The notes below the pieces were generated by a model that saw only the letters and a list, made by a program, of their open reading frames with translations, was not told where the DNA came from and did no database searches. Positions 34,909 to 46,633 of a stretch of DNA of 64,000 bases are shown piece by piece (the stretch's first letter is position 1; every line of letters begins with the position of its first letter). Where the stretch lies: NCBI GenBank assembly GCA_035772735.1, contig JASDFA010000010.1, positions 29,451,501 to 29,515,500 of the forward strand, read 5' to 3'. Source of the DNA: Datura wrightii (lineage: Eukaryota; Streptophyta; Magnoliopsida; Solanales; Solanaceae). A program made the translations under genes and the position numbers.

Positions 34909-35588
34909 GTATGTTCTTCAACTTTATCTCAATTCTTGTCGAATTTTTCGATGTGGAACAGGTGATATGAGCAAAACTTACCCTAAGTAGAAATTAAGCT
35001 TAAATTCAATTGAATTATTGTTGATTGATGTTCGGAGTATCATTGTGATTGCTTGAACTCGATAATTACATAGCTTAGTCGAATTTTTGATAAAATCATA
35101 GCTAGGGCTTACCTTTGAGTTTGAAATGGAAAAATTGAGTTGAATTAGTGAAATTCATGCTGGGTTGTACATGTTGGGTGAGATGAGTCGGTTGTGCTAA
35201 CTGTGACTATGCTAAAAGACCGACGGATTCTCGGGTTAAGGAAATATTGGAAATTGCAAGAAATGGGTGAATTGTATAGGATCATGTAGTTAAATTTTTC
35301 TTTTGTTTCTCCTTGCTAAGTGCTATGGGATAAAATGTTAGCGATGGTAAGGATTGTGGTTAGTTCTACGAAGTCTGAGTAGTACATAGAATATATACCC
35401 TTGAATTCTCTGAATGCACTAAGCATATTTGTTATGTTTTGTTGTTTGTTTGTGTAAATTAGTACGATCTTGCCGTAATGTTGTAATTTTAGCTAAGGAC
35501 TAAGTGTGGGGTAGCCTAGCTTAATCCAACCTTAGTCAAAGCTAATGTAAATTGGCTTAACATTGAACTTGTCTGTTTGGTTTGACAG
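34909..35588 (+). other. Candidate intron upstream of ORF2 (A2)
   Basis: TTCAAG|GTATGTTC donor and CTGTTTGGTTTGACAG| acceptor, 680 bp, AT-rich, no ORF. Five bases separate the acceptor from the ORF2 ATG. Splicing itself is inferred. Confidence 0.55.
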
Positions 35589-35593
35589 GAACA

Positions 35594-35668
35594 ATGGCAA
35601 GTAGGCAAGACAAGGGAAAAGGCGCATCAACATCTGGCACCGGAAGAAAAAGAATCAGACTGGGAATA
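35594..35668 (+). pseudogene. ORF2 of A2, first 25 codons
   Basis: ATG GCA AGT AGG CAA opens MASRQDKGKGASTSG then GRKRIRLGI. It is cut by the reversed LTR of B. The downstream part resumes at 45484. Confidence 0.8.
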
Positions 35669-37087
35669 GTGTTCGCGTGATTGTGGGTATATAAAATGAC
35701 ACGCAAGTGCACGTGGTCGAACAAGTAGTAAGTGGCTTTAGTAAGCCAAGTATCAATCCCACAGAGACTTGGATGAAGTGCAAATTGCTCAAGTGTACTA
35801 TATTTTACTTCTAAAAATGCAGACAACAGCGTAACCAAAAAGTTGATAGTTTGTTTTATAAATTTTATACTAAAACTAAGAACAATTATCTACTTTGAAT
35901 CTGAACTATGAATGAAAGCATGCTGAGGTTAAACGAACATGTAATGAAACTAATTATCATCAGACTTTGGTTAATCTTTTCCTCCAGTTGCTAGCCAAGA
36001 ACAATTGCCAAGAGATTAAAACTCTCGTATTTAACCTCACTTAAGAATCATGAACCATCCGTCTACATTTCTGTGATCAAATGCAATTTATGTCCTAGCT
36101 ATACAATTCCGGTTCCTAAATTGACTAATACGACTTTCAGGTATATTTCTATCCTGAAAGCAAATCAAGACTCAATTTTCCCAAATCAAGTAAAGAACAT
36201 ATCCTATTAATTCACAACTTTCCAATTTCGTGCTCTCTCGAGTGAAACCGGACTTTTTAGATGTACATTAATGTAGGCCACACACTAATGCAGTAAGAAC
36301 AAGAATTAATAGAACAACATGGAAGAAAAGATGGAAAACCAAAGAATCAATGATCAAATTTCATTACAATTGTTCATAACCTCAGCAAGGAGAGGAATTA
36401 GCCACTTATTTGTGGATTAAACATCATAAAATGAGTGTTAATCATACAAGCAATTGAATTAAAGAAGAAACAAAGAGAGAAAAAACCCTGAACTTTTTGT
36501 CCCTCAACTGCTTGTAACCCACGTCCTTGCTCCACCAAGTCAGAATATTAAAAAATGAACCTAAGTGTTCTATTTATACTGCTGGGAATTTTTCCCGGAA
36601 TAACGAGCAACGTGTCACGGAGTGCATCGCAGAGCACTGCCTCCGTGACACGCTACGAACGCGGACCCTCACTGGAACTGGGGGTTCGGGAATTTAGGCT
36701 CAATGTGGCACGACGTGCATCGCGGAGGACTAGCTCCGTGCCACGGAGCAAACGCGGACCTCCACTGAAATTTGGGGGAATTTTCCCCATCCAGGCAGAA
36801 TGCCTCCACGATGGCAGCGTGACACGTCTCCATCGCAGAGCCCCTTTAATTCATGCTGTCCAATGCCTTTTCCCTTACTCGCATCCAAGTCCAACTCCGA
36901 TGTCATCCAACATGCATTTTAGCTTCCCGAAATCACATTTTACCTGCAAAACAATGCTAATCATGTTGGTTAGTATAAATTCACATTTTATTACCAATTA
37001 CATGAGAATGTATACACATTAATAGATAAACAAGGCGAAAATGATACTTTTGAGTATCACTTGGGCATATAAATCTGCCCAAGATCA
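35669..37087 (-). repeat. 3' LTR of B
   Basis: TGTTCGCGTGATTGTGGG ... TGCCCAAGATCA in plus-strand reading. Contains the reversed TATA box near 36568 and dyads at about 36608-36654 and 36805-36845. Confidence 0.9.
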
Positions 37088-37123
37088 CTTACCCCACACT
37101 TAAATCCATGTTCGTCCTCGAAC
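37088..37123 (-). other. Polypurine tract and hairpin of B
   Basis: Plus-strand CTTACCCCACACTTAAA (minus-strand purine tract TTTAAGTGTGGGGTAAG) adjoining the 3' LTR, then GTTCGTCCTCGAAC (37110-37123), a short inverted repeat. Confidence 0.7.
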
Positions 37124-38959
37124 AACAAGCATACAATTCATGCAATTTACATCCCAACCTCGCTACTTTGGTTCGACAATTTAGGCTACGGTCATACCGA
37201 TTATTCAATACAGCAAATCATCAAGAAAACATGCATGGTCTTATCAATGCAGTGACCTTCAATACATTAAGACCTCCTAGACTTTAAGAATCGACTCTCG
37301 ATATCGGCAAACTCATGCAAATCAGCTGATCAAGATATCCGACACGAAAATTAATCTTTCATCAAGCATGTGCCCTCACAACACAAGAGAAGCTTCCCCT
37401 TTTTTGCTCATATGACTCACAAACATTCAAACAGGGGCATGTACACACAATTTCACTCTCTCTCCCAAAAGAATTCACATGCATCATGTCATGACCCATA
37501 AGCTTGCCCTTAGTGTATTACTCCACTAATATAAAGAAGTGCGATGTAAGATCACGTAGGACTTTAATGGGTTGTAATGGAAGCTATGGAACTAGTAAAT
37601 ATTGGATTAGCCAATAATAGCCACTAGCATCCTTAAGCACCTTTTCAACACATCCCATCAACTCATGGACATTGTTTCTTTTTTTTTTCATCATCCCATT
37701 CTTGATGATTTTCTTTAGTATGGCCCATTTCATTAAGCACACTTGACACAACAACAAAGATTATTCATGCACCTTCATTATCGTTTATTTATAACTAGTG
37801 CACCTTCAACCTTTTCTTTTCTTCCCTCACTCTGCTTTTCTTTTTCTTTTCACCATTCTCACTCTTTGACACTTTGGGAAAATGATTTTCTCTTCTTAAG
37901 CGCTTAAGAGTTTTGTATAGACTTTACGGCTAATGTAAAGAAGGAATTAAGCTTGGTTTACACTTTTTAGACAAAAGAAAAAAAACAATCGGCTAAAGGC
38001 TCAAAGGGATGACTAGGGTATACAATCACAGAAAGGGGGGTATGACAAGGAAAAAAAATAGAAACTCTCGGTTAAAACAATGAAATGCCTACATCCTTTC
38101 CTACAATACACCTCCTTCATTTCGTTTTGTACACACACTAGGCAAGTTCTAGACACTTCACAATAGCATGGAATGTCAACACCTCACTTCACACTTTCTG
38201 CACATGCTCGATTCAAGATGTATTCACCGACTCTTCAATCAGCTAATTACATGAATTCAAACATTAAGCCTCAATCACACTAAATCGAACTCTACAGCCT
38301 AGGTATCTCATCATATTTACAACTTTGCATGCTTTCATACGAATCACCTTTGCATTTTGAATATCATGTACAACACGCATCTAGATTTTCGCAACCATAT
38401 AGTAACTACAGGTTCTGGGATGCAATCCACCAAACAAAAACTAAAAAAAATAATTGAGAAAAAAACTACTCCTAACGACTACATTTCCCTTAAGACGGTC
38501 GTCATCCATCTATCATAGGGAACAGTCACTACTTAAGACGTCGGTTCAATGGGACCATTCTTGGTAAAAGAACCAAAAACGAACGCCGAGAAACCCAAAA
38601 TAAAAAAAATGTCGAAAATATCGATCATTTAGATAAAAAATTATTTACAAAATATTTTAAAATTTACAAACTATTTAAATTTTTTTTTAAAATATCGATC
38701 ATTTCGATAACAAAAATATGTACAGAATCAGAATCAGCTAGCAACATTCAGCAACACACATCAATTTAAAAAATATTTACAAATACGAAACAACTTACGA
38801 AACAACTTGAAAATTCACACTCACAGGGACACACAACATACACGATAACAGAAGAGAGCATACATACAAACTAGCCTAGCCCAGCACCTAACTACTCCCA
38901 CCCCACACTTAGCAAGAACACTGTCCCCAGTGTTCACAAAAATTAAAATAGCACAAAAT
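37124..38959 (-). other. 3' noncoding region of B
   Basis: About 1.8 kb without conserved ORFs, homologous to 8697-10484 of A1. A reversed GTGTGGGGTGGGAG motif lies at about 38896-38912 and the GAACACTGGGGACAGTGTT inverted repeat at about 38920-38940. Confidence 0.6.
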
Positions 38960-40200
38960 CGGGTGGTGGAACTCCCTGACCAGTCAAAGTATTCCACTTC
39001 TTCGTTGGGTGCTGCTGCTTCATCTCCCATATCTGAGTCGCCTCCGTCTTCATCATCGGACTCCACATCGGAGTCCTCCCGACGTGTCTCCTCGTCTGTG
39101 GGTACATCATCATCTGTGGGCTCTACAAATGCTGGCCCCACTCGGCATAGAGCCCTGGCGTTTTCGCCAAAAAGATAGTCTAGCTCGAGCTGCCATAGCT
39201 CCTCCTCTGTCGCCGGCCTCCCACCTATCCTTAGCTAGAGCATCTGCATCCCATACATCCGAGCCATATACTGGTCATCACGAGCATGTCGCTCGCCAAG
39301 TGTAAGCACTGGCCCGTGGGTGGTGTCGGGAGCCTTAGTTTTAGTAACGTCTAAGGCCCGCCGCTCCAACTGCGGGATATAGTCAAAGGCCTCCTCCTCA
39401 ACATCGAGGCCCCTGAGGAAGGTGGTCAGTAGTCCACCAAAACCATACCTGTGCCCCTGGTGCAACCGGGATCTCTTCATGGAGGATATAATAATCGCCC
39501 CGACATTGATCTCCAGCCCTTTCATCAGGGCGTACACAAGGCATACACGATCCTGGGTTACATCAGTCATATGTACCCCCGGGATTAGGCATGAGCAGAC
39601 TATCTTTAGCCAGATTCGGGCTTCCCTGTTCATCTGTGAATAGGGCAACTTCTGGTGGTAGCCCCTCTCTTTGTATCTGCTCCATCTAGCTGTTGATCGG
39701 GTCCCACACAATGTGCGTCTGATGTCCGCATACGGTGGGGTAATTTTCAACTGTCGGAGGATGTGGGCGTCTGTGTCCCGCGCTCCTATGATGGCATTGA
39801 GGTGGTGGGGCTCCAGAGTGACTATTTGCCCTCTGATCTTGATGGTGTGACTCCTGATCGTCGGGTTCCAATTGGCATAGAACTCCCGAACCAAGTGCAG
39901 ATTGCATTCTTTGGGCTCTTCAAAGATTAATTTGAGCCCAGCTGCCTCGATCCGGTGGACCATCCTGGGGAACTCCTGTGCCAATGGTTCCCATGCTATA
40001 TGCTCCTCGGGGAAATATTTATTTTCCTTATGCTTCGCGTACCACTTTTTCCCCTCATCGGTCACCCATCTTGTTCCGTATTGGCGGCGTTGGCCGCATG
40101 GAACTGCTGGTGTAGCTGGGACTGCTGTGCCCAGTCGGATTCGTTTCCTTCCGGCGCCTGAAGTTGACGCACCTTTTCCTTTTTGTTGCCGGCTTGCCAT
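38960..40200 (-). pseudogene. ORF2 of B (nearly intact)
   Basis: ATG at 40200-40198, six bases after a GACAG acceptor. About 321 codons stay open to a TAG at 39235-39237 where A2 has Gln (MQML|QLRIG). The frame then continues without further stop through the acidic tail (DDDVPTDEETRREDSDVESD, GGDSDMGDEAA, EEVEYFD). The normal terminal TGA has become TGG. The core shows FYANWNPTIRSHTIKIRGQI, HHLNAIIGARDTDAH, PPYADIRRTLCGTRS, YHQKLPYSQMNREARIWLKI, LIPGVHMTDV, LVYALMKGLEINVGAI, YGFGGLLTTFLRGLD. Probably a protein acting in or with the Gag particle or nucleus; function unknown. The conserved frame in several copies implies past selection. Confidence 0.75.
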
Positions 40201-40205
40201 TTCAC

Positions 40206-40897
40206 CTGTCAACCCAAGTAAACAAGATCAATGTTAAGCTAACGGATATTAACTTCGGCTAAGGTCGGGTTACGCTAGGTTACCCCACACTTAGTCCTTA
40301 GCTACAATTACAACAATACGGCAAGAATATCTTTATTTACACAAAACAAACAACTATACAATCATGCTTAGTGCGTTCAAAAAATTCGACGGTATAACTT
40401 TTGCGTACTACTCAAACTTCATACAGCTAATCACAATCACTACCATCGCTAACATTTTAACCATCGCACTTCGCAAAGAAAAACAAAGAAACAAAAACAA
40501 CACAAAAATATATCTACACACGAACCTATCCAACCAACCAATTCTTACAAATTTCAACATTTCCCCCAACCTGAGAATCCATCATTCTATTAACATCCTA
40601 ACAATTTGTACATTGACTCATCTCATTCAACATGTACATCCCGGCATAAAATTCACAATTTCAGTACATTTTCAACTTCAAATTCAACTAACAAGACCTA
40701 GAATTGATTTTATCAATCAAATTCGATCAATTTATGCAATCGACAAGTTCAAACAATCATACGACATTCCGAACATTCATCAATCAACAATGAAATCAAA
40801 TTCATGATTAATTTTGACTTAGGGCAATTTAGCTCACCTCCCATGCTAAAAATCGAAGAAAATCGACAAGAATTTGAGAGGGAATCGAAGAACATAC
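40206..40897 (-). other. Candidate intron upstream of ORF2 (B)
   Basis: Minus strand AACAAG|GTATGTTC donor (GT at 40897-40896) and GGTTGACAG| acceptor (AG at 40207-40206). 692 bp. Confidence 0.55.
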
Positions 40898-41027
40898 CTT
40901 GTTTTTGAAGAATTGAAGAAAACTTGGTGAATTTCTTGCCTTACTCCATGTCACATTGATGGGGGATGGGTTTTGGGGGGTTTGGTCACGGAGGGATTAG
41001 AAAATGAGGGAAAAGGGGAGGTTTTCA

Positions 41028-41245
41028 GGGTTAAAAAGTAAGAAAATCGCGCGGGTCACCCGGCGACCTTGTGTGACCCGTCGCGATATACAAGGCAACG
41101 TGTCACGGAGTGCATCGCGGTGCACTGCCTCCGTGACACGGAGCCATCGCGAGGCTGTTCTGGAAATTTTTAAAATTTCTGGGTTATACCTCAACGTGTC
41201 ATGGAGGGTAACGCGGAGGTCCTCCTCCGTGACACGGAGCTATCG
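41028..41245 (-). promoter_or_regulatory. Candidate internal promoter block of ORF2 (B)
   Basis: Plus-strand CGTGTCACGGAG (41099-41110) pairs with CTCCGTGACACG (41129-41140). A second dyad lies at about 41194-41238. A GGGTCAC ... GTGACCC inverted repeat lies at about 41053-41080, and CTTTTTAACCC (minus strand) at 41028-41038. The layout in transcription order is the same as in A1 and A2. Confidence 0.45.
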
Positions 41246-41502
41246 CCCCAGCTCACTGTTTTCCACTTTTTATTAATTTTTTTCATACCTCGACTTTTCC
41301 TTTGCGATTCCGTGCGTATTTTTCTCCGTTTGACCTGAAAATCATCTCACTATACAAAATTGGTTAGAATTATAGGTTTCACTCTAAATACAAATAAAAC
41401 AAAAACTAAAATGAAATTTTTTTGCTGTAAATCAAGAAAAAGAAAAAGAAAAATCTATTTACACTTTACAAAATGAAAGAAAAGAAGAAAAAAATAAGTT
41501 TT

Positions 41503-41555
41503 TCACGGGTTGCCTCCCGTGCAGTGCCTGGTTTACCGTCGCGGCTCGACGTCGT
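41503..41555 (-). other. Conserved post-pol spacer motif (B)
   Basis: Reverse of the A1 motif: GGTTGCCTCCCGTGCAGTGCC then TGGTTTACC in plus-strand reading. Confidence 0.55.
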
Positions 41556-41649
41556 TTAAGCTCAATTGTCCGCTAGGGTGATGGACGATTTCTCTCGATC
41601 ACCATCCTCCCCCCAGTAGTGCTTACACCTTTCCGGTGGTTTTCCCATT

Positions 41650-42917
41650 AACTCTCAGGAATCCTTCATCTTCTTATCATCACCTTGATCAATCACATTG
41701 ATCACCGAGAGTTCTTCATGCACCATCGGGAGCTTGGGTGCCTTGTACACATCGAACACCTCTACCTTGTCATGTGCTCACATTGTTAGCTGCCCCACAG
41801 CTACGTCAATTAGTGCTTTCCCGGTTGCCAAGAAGGGACGCCCCAAAATCAATGGGACTTCCGCGTCTGGTTCAAAATCCAACACGACAAAATCTACCAG
41901 GAAAATTAGGGAGCCAACTTGCACCAGAACGTCCTCAACAATGCCATCCGGCCTAGCTAAGGATCGATCTGCCAACTGCAAGATTACCGTTGTGGGTCTA
42001 GGACTCCCTAGACCCAACTTTCTGAATACCGATGAAGGCATCAAATTTATGCTCGCTCCCAAGTCACACAATCCACGAGCTCGGATGCTCTGCCCAATAG
42101 TAAGCTGGATAGTAAAACTCCCAGGGTCTTTAAGCCTTGTGGGCAGTCTATTTTGGATCTGGGAAGTGCACTCCTTCGTTAGAGCCACCGTAGCATACTT
42201 AGTCAACCGACTTTTGTTTGCCACGATGTCCTTTATATACTTCGCATATTTCGGCACTCCCTGCAAGACATCAACAAGAGGCAAGTTAACATGTACCTGT
42301 TTCAGAACCTCCATGAATTTCTTGAAACACGCCTCCTCTTTGTGTTTCTTTAGTCGTTGAGGGAACGGGGGTGGAGGTCTTTCTGATTCAGCTTCCTTGG
42401 TTTTCCCACTCTCAGAACTGTGCTCCCTCTCAACTTCTGCTGCTCCCGACTGTTGAGGTGGTCTTTCTGGTTCCACCTCTTTCAGCTGCAAACCACTCCT
42501 TGTGGTCACTGCATTTACCTGCTTGGGATTGGGATCTGTGTCGCTTGGCAGTCCGCCTCTAGGCCTTGTGTTTTGGGCACTAGCAAATTGCCCAAATTGA
42601 TATTCAAGTGCCTTGGTAGCTAACTGGTTGTTTTTCACTTCGGCTACCAATTTCACATAGTCAGCCTGCAATTGAGCTTTGTTAGCTATCATGGTCTTGA
42701 ACATCTCATCAATGCTGGGTGATGGTGGTGGAGGAGGTGTGTTGTTGTTTCTAAATTGAGCTTGATAGTTCTGCTGCCCTCCTTGATTCCTTTGCACACC
42801 CTGACCCGAACTTTGGCCCTGATGGTTGTTGCTACCCCATGAGAAATTAGGATGATTCCTCCAATTGGAGTTGTAGCTACTACCATACTGCTGGTGGTTC
42901 CTTTGTGCATTACCCAC
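41650..42917 (-). pseudogene. Gag linker and protease of B
   Basis: Open from 42917 to a TGA at 41778-41780 (Arg codon elsewhere, just after GQLTM), with remaining protease tail similarity to about 41650. Contains the Asn/Gln/Ser-rich linker, the NNQLATKALEYQFGQFA segment, PPPPFPQRLKKHKEE, the VPKYAKYIKDIV segment, protease active site LCDLGASINLMP (about 42070-42035) and ILGRPF (about 41850-41830). Residues needed for an aspartic protease half-site are visible. No RT follows. Confidence 0.8.
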
Positions 42918-43972
42918 AAAGTTTACCGAGTCAGGATTGGCTCCACAACACTCAGCTGAGTTCTAACTACTTCCACACACTTCACACCACATCTGCTGGA
43001 CTGCATTAACTGGGGCTTGAGGCTGGTTCAATGTCATGTTGCTGAAGTGAGTGTTCAGTTGATTTTGCAATGCAGTTATCTGTGCACCGATAACTGTAAA
43101 CCCATCCACTTCAAGCACTCCTGCTGCTTTCTTTGTCCCACCTCGTGATGAATCAGCATTCCATTCTGGATTGCCCTGTGAAATCCGGTTCAACAAGGTA
43201 TACAGCTCCTCATAAGTCTTCTCCAGCGCTTGCCTCCAGCTGCTGAATCTAGCAGTATTTTCGTGTGGGGTTCCAAACCCTCAATAAATGTGTGCACCAA
43301 CACATCATTGGACTGATGATGAGGAGGACAATCCCGCAACATGGATTTAAATCTCTCCCAGGCCTGATATAAATTTTCTCCCTCTCTCTGTTTGAAACTT
43401 AGAATTTGACTTCTAAGTCTTGCTGTTTTACCAGAGGGAAAAAACCGTATCAAAAACTTCTGTGCAAGATCATCCCACGTAGAAATAGAATTCGGTGGCT
43501 CATCTTTCAACCACCTCTTGGCTTCTCCCAATAATGAGAATGGGAACAATGTAAGACGGACATAGTCTGGTGACACTCCAGCGGGGATGTAAGTGTCACT
43601 TATCTCCAAAAAATTTTGGAGATGCTGCTGTGGATCTTCATGAGGGAGACCGGTAAATTTCCTACTTGTGTGCAACAATTGCACCATATTTTGTTTAAGT
43701 TCAAATCTCCCTCCCGGATCTGGTTTGCGGATACTAGATGTAACATTATTGGCATGTGGGATTGCCACCTTGCGAACCGGTCGTGCGGCTGCTTCTTCGG
43801 GCACTAACACTGCCCGTACTACCGGTGGATTCTGTTGTTGCTCCATGATCGTCTGTCTGAGCAACTGCAGCTTTCTTTGTAGAGCTTCTCTTCGCTTACT
43901 GTGAAATATCCTTTCTGGCTCTATATACGATTCCACCAGCTCCTTGTCTCTTGCCAGTGTTCAACAGCAATT
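42918..43972 (-). pseudogene. gag: Gag of B (one frameshift, one stop)
   Basis: Conserved coding starts at about 43972 (TLARDKELVESYIEPER) without ATG; first in-frame ATG is at 43846-43844 (MEQQQNPP). The open part 43190-43936 covers the gag core (LFPFSLLGEAKRWL, WDDLAQKFLIRFFPSGK, QAWERFKSMLRDC, FIEGLEPHTK, LLDSAAGG). A 1-base loss near 43236 shifts frame. The other frame (42963-43196) continues with LNRISQGNPEWNADSSRGG and the zinc knuckle CEVCGSS, where a TAG stop is followed by Asn in place of the zinc-binding His. Confidence 0.8.
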
Positions 43973-44067
43973 AAGTCTGCAAAATACAGGCTAAGACCAA
44001 GTTGTCAACACTAAGAAAATAAAAATACAGTAAATTAACACTTAAAACAATTTCACCAATTGCCAAG

Positions 44068-44085
44068 TCCTCGGCAACGGCACCA
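44068..44085 (-). other. Primer binding site of B (tRNA-Asp type)
   Basis: Minus strand TGGTGCCGTTGCCGAGGA, two changes from the tRNA-Asp complement. Confidence 0.8.
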
Positions 44086-44091
44086 AAAACT

Positions 44092-45483
44092 TGTTCGCGT
44101 GATTGTGGGTGTATAAAACGACACGCAAGTGCACGTGGTCGAACAAGTAGTAAGTGGCTTTAGTAAGCCAAGTATCGATCCCACAGAGACTTGGATGAAG
44201 TGCAAATTGCTCAAGTTTACTATATTTTACTTCTAAAAACGCAGACAACAGCGTAACCAAAAAGTTGATAGTTTGTTTTATAAATTTTATACTAAAACTA
44301 AGAACAATTATCTACTTTGAATCTGAACTATGAATGAAAGCATGCTGAGGTTAAACGAACATGTAATGAAACTAATTATCATCAAACTTTGGTTAAACTT
44401 TTCCTCCAGTTGCTAGCCAAGAACAATTGCCAAGAGATTAAAACTCTCGTATTTAACCTCACTTAAGAATCATGAACCATCCGTCTACATTTCTGTGATC
44501 AAATGCAATTTATGTCCTAGCCATACAATTCCGATTCCTAAATTGACTAATACGACTTTCAGGTAAATTTCTATCCTGAAAGCAAATCAAGACTCAATTT
44601 TCCCAAATCAAGTAAAGAACATATCCTATTAATTCACAACTTTCCAATTTCGTGCTCTCTCGAGTGAAACCGGACTTTTTAGATGTACATTAATGTAGGC
44701 CACACACTAATGCAGTAAGAACAAGAATTAATAGAACAACATGGAAGAAAATATGGAAAACCAAAGAATCAATGATCAAATTTCATTACAATTGTTCATA
44801 ACCTCAGCAAGGAGAGGAATTAGCCACTCATTTGTGGATTAAACATCATAAAATGAGTGTTAATCATACAAGCAATTGAATTAAAGAAGAAAGAAAGAGA
44901 GAAAAAACCCTGAACTTTTCGTCCCTCAACTGCTTGTAACCCACGTCCTTGCTCCACCAAGTCAGAATATTAAAAAATGAACCTAAGTGTTCTATTTATA
45001 CTGCTGGGAATTTTTCCCCGAATAACGAGCAACGTGTCACGGAGTGCATCGCGGAGCACTGCCTCCGTGACACGCTACGAACGCGGACCCTCACTGGAAC
45101 TGGGGGTCCGGGAATTTAGGCTCAACGTGGCACGACGTGCATCGCGGAGCACTGGCTCCGTGCCACGGAGCAAACGCGGACCTCCACTGGAATTTGGGTG
45201 AATTTTCCCCATCCAGGCAGAATGCCTCCGCGATGGCAGCGTGACACGGCTCCATCGCGGAGCCCCTTTAATTCATGCTGTCTAATGCCTTTTCCCTTGC
45301 TCGCATCCAAGTCCAACTCTGATGTCATCCAACATGCATTTTAGCTTCTCGAAATCACATGTTGGTTAGTATAAATTCACATTTTATTACCAATTACATG
45401 AGAATGTATACACATTAATAGATAAACAAGGCAAAAATGATACTTTTGACTATCACTTGGGCATATAAATCTTCCCAAGATCA
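44092..45483 (-). repeat. 5' LTR of B
   Basis: TGTTCGCGTG ... CCCAAGATCA. Same LTR as 35669-37087 with a deletion of about 26 bases near 45359 between CAT repeats. Dyads at about 45031-45078 and 45227-45265. Confidence 0.9.
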
Positions 45484-46633
45484 CACAGCGGTCCCAGCAG
45501 CACCAGCGGTTCCACGCAGCCAACGCCGTCAATACAGAACCAGGTGGGTGATAGAGGAGGGGAAGAAATGGTATGCGAAGCACAAGGAGAGCAAGTACTT
45601 CCCCGAGGAACACATAGCAAGGCAACCGTTGGCACAGGAGTTCCCCATGATTGTCCATAGGATCGAGGCAGCTGGGATGAACTTCATCTTTGAGGAGCCC
45701 AAAGAATGCAACTTGCACTTGATTCGGGATTTCTATGCCAACTGGAACCCGACTCTCAGAAGTCACACCATCAAAATAAGGGGGCAAATAGTCACTTTTG
45801 AGCACCACCACCTCAATGCTATCCTAGGGGCGCGGGACACAGACGCCCACGTGCTTCGACAGCTGAATATCACTCCACCATATGCGGACATCAGACGCAC
45901 TTTGTGTGGAACCCGATCGACGGCTCAGTGGAGCAGACATAAGGAGAGGGGCTACCATCAGACCTTTCCCTACTCACAGATGAACAGGGAAGCTAGGATA
46001 TGGCTTAAGATCGTGTGTTCCTGCCTAATCCCGGGGATGCATATGATGGATGTAACCCGGGATCGTGTATGCTTGGTGTACGCCCTGATGAAAGGGCTGG
46101 AGATCAATGTGGGGGCGGTGATTATCTCCACCATGAAGAGAGCCCGTTTGCATCAAGGGCATATATACGGGTTTGGTGGATTACTCACCACATTCCTGAG
46201 AGGCCTGGATATTGAGGAAGAGGCCCTTGACTAAATCCCGCAGATGGAGCGGCGGGCCTTAGATGTCACCAAAACTAAGGCACCTGACACCACCCACGGG
46301 CCAGTTCTTACACTAGCCGAGCGACATGCTCGGGATGATCAGTACATGGCTCGCATGTATGGGATGCAAATGCTCCAGCTGCGAATAGGCAGGAGGCCGG
46401 CAACAGAAGAGGAGCTGTGGCAGCTCGAGCTAGACTACCCTTTTGGCGAAAATGCCAAGGCTCTATGCCGAGTGGGGCCAGCTTTTGTAAAACCCACGGA
46501 TGATGATGTCCCCACAGATGAGGACACACGTCGTTCGGACTCTGATGTGGAGTCCGATGATGACGATGGGGGCGATTCAGACATGGGAGACAAGGCAGCA
46601 ACACCTGATGAAGAAGTGGAGTATTTTAATTGA
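45484..46633 (+). pseudogene. ORF2 of A2, downstream part
   Basis: Continues the A2 frame after insertion B (TAVPAAPAVPRSQRRQYRTRW). Open to TAA at 46232-46234, where the family has Tyr (LDYIPQMERR), then open again to the terminal TGA at 46633. Contains every core motif listed for B and the acidic tail DDDVPTDEDTRRSDSDVESD, ending EEVEYFN. Apart from B and this one stop the protein is intact, giving about 425 codons in total. Confidence 0.8.

Larger units (their letters stand above)
35669..45483 (-). mobile_element. Pol-less Athila-like element B (complete structure)
   Basis: Best-preserved family A copy: LTRs 35669-37087 and 44092-45483, primer site, gag, protease, spacer, promoter block, intron, ORF2, 3' noncoding, purine tract. 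Inserted in ORF2 of A2. Flanks AATAG (35664-35668) and CACAG (45484-45488) are consistent with a target AACAG, each with one later change; A1 has GAACAG at the same place. The two LTRs differ by scattered substitutions and one deletion of about 26 bases. Confidence 0.9.

Noticed and set aside
36555..37022. ORFs of 70-160 codons starting MNLSVLFIL.G.FP.ITSNVSRS, repeated at 2292, 36555, 44977, 49118 and 63654
   Set aside because: They run through the TATA box and GC-rich dyads of reversed family A LTRs. Their similarity is explained by LTR copies; frames break freely between copies and there is no codon-type conservation.
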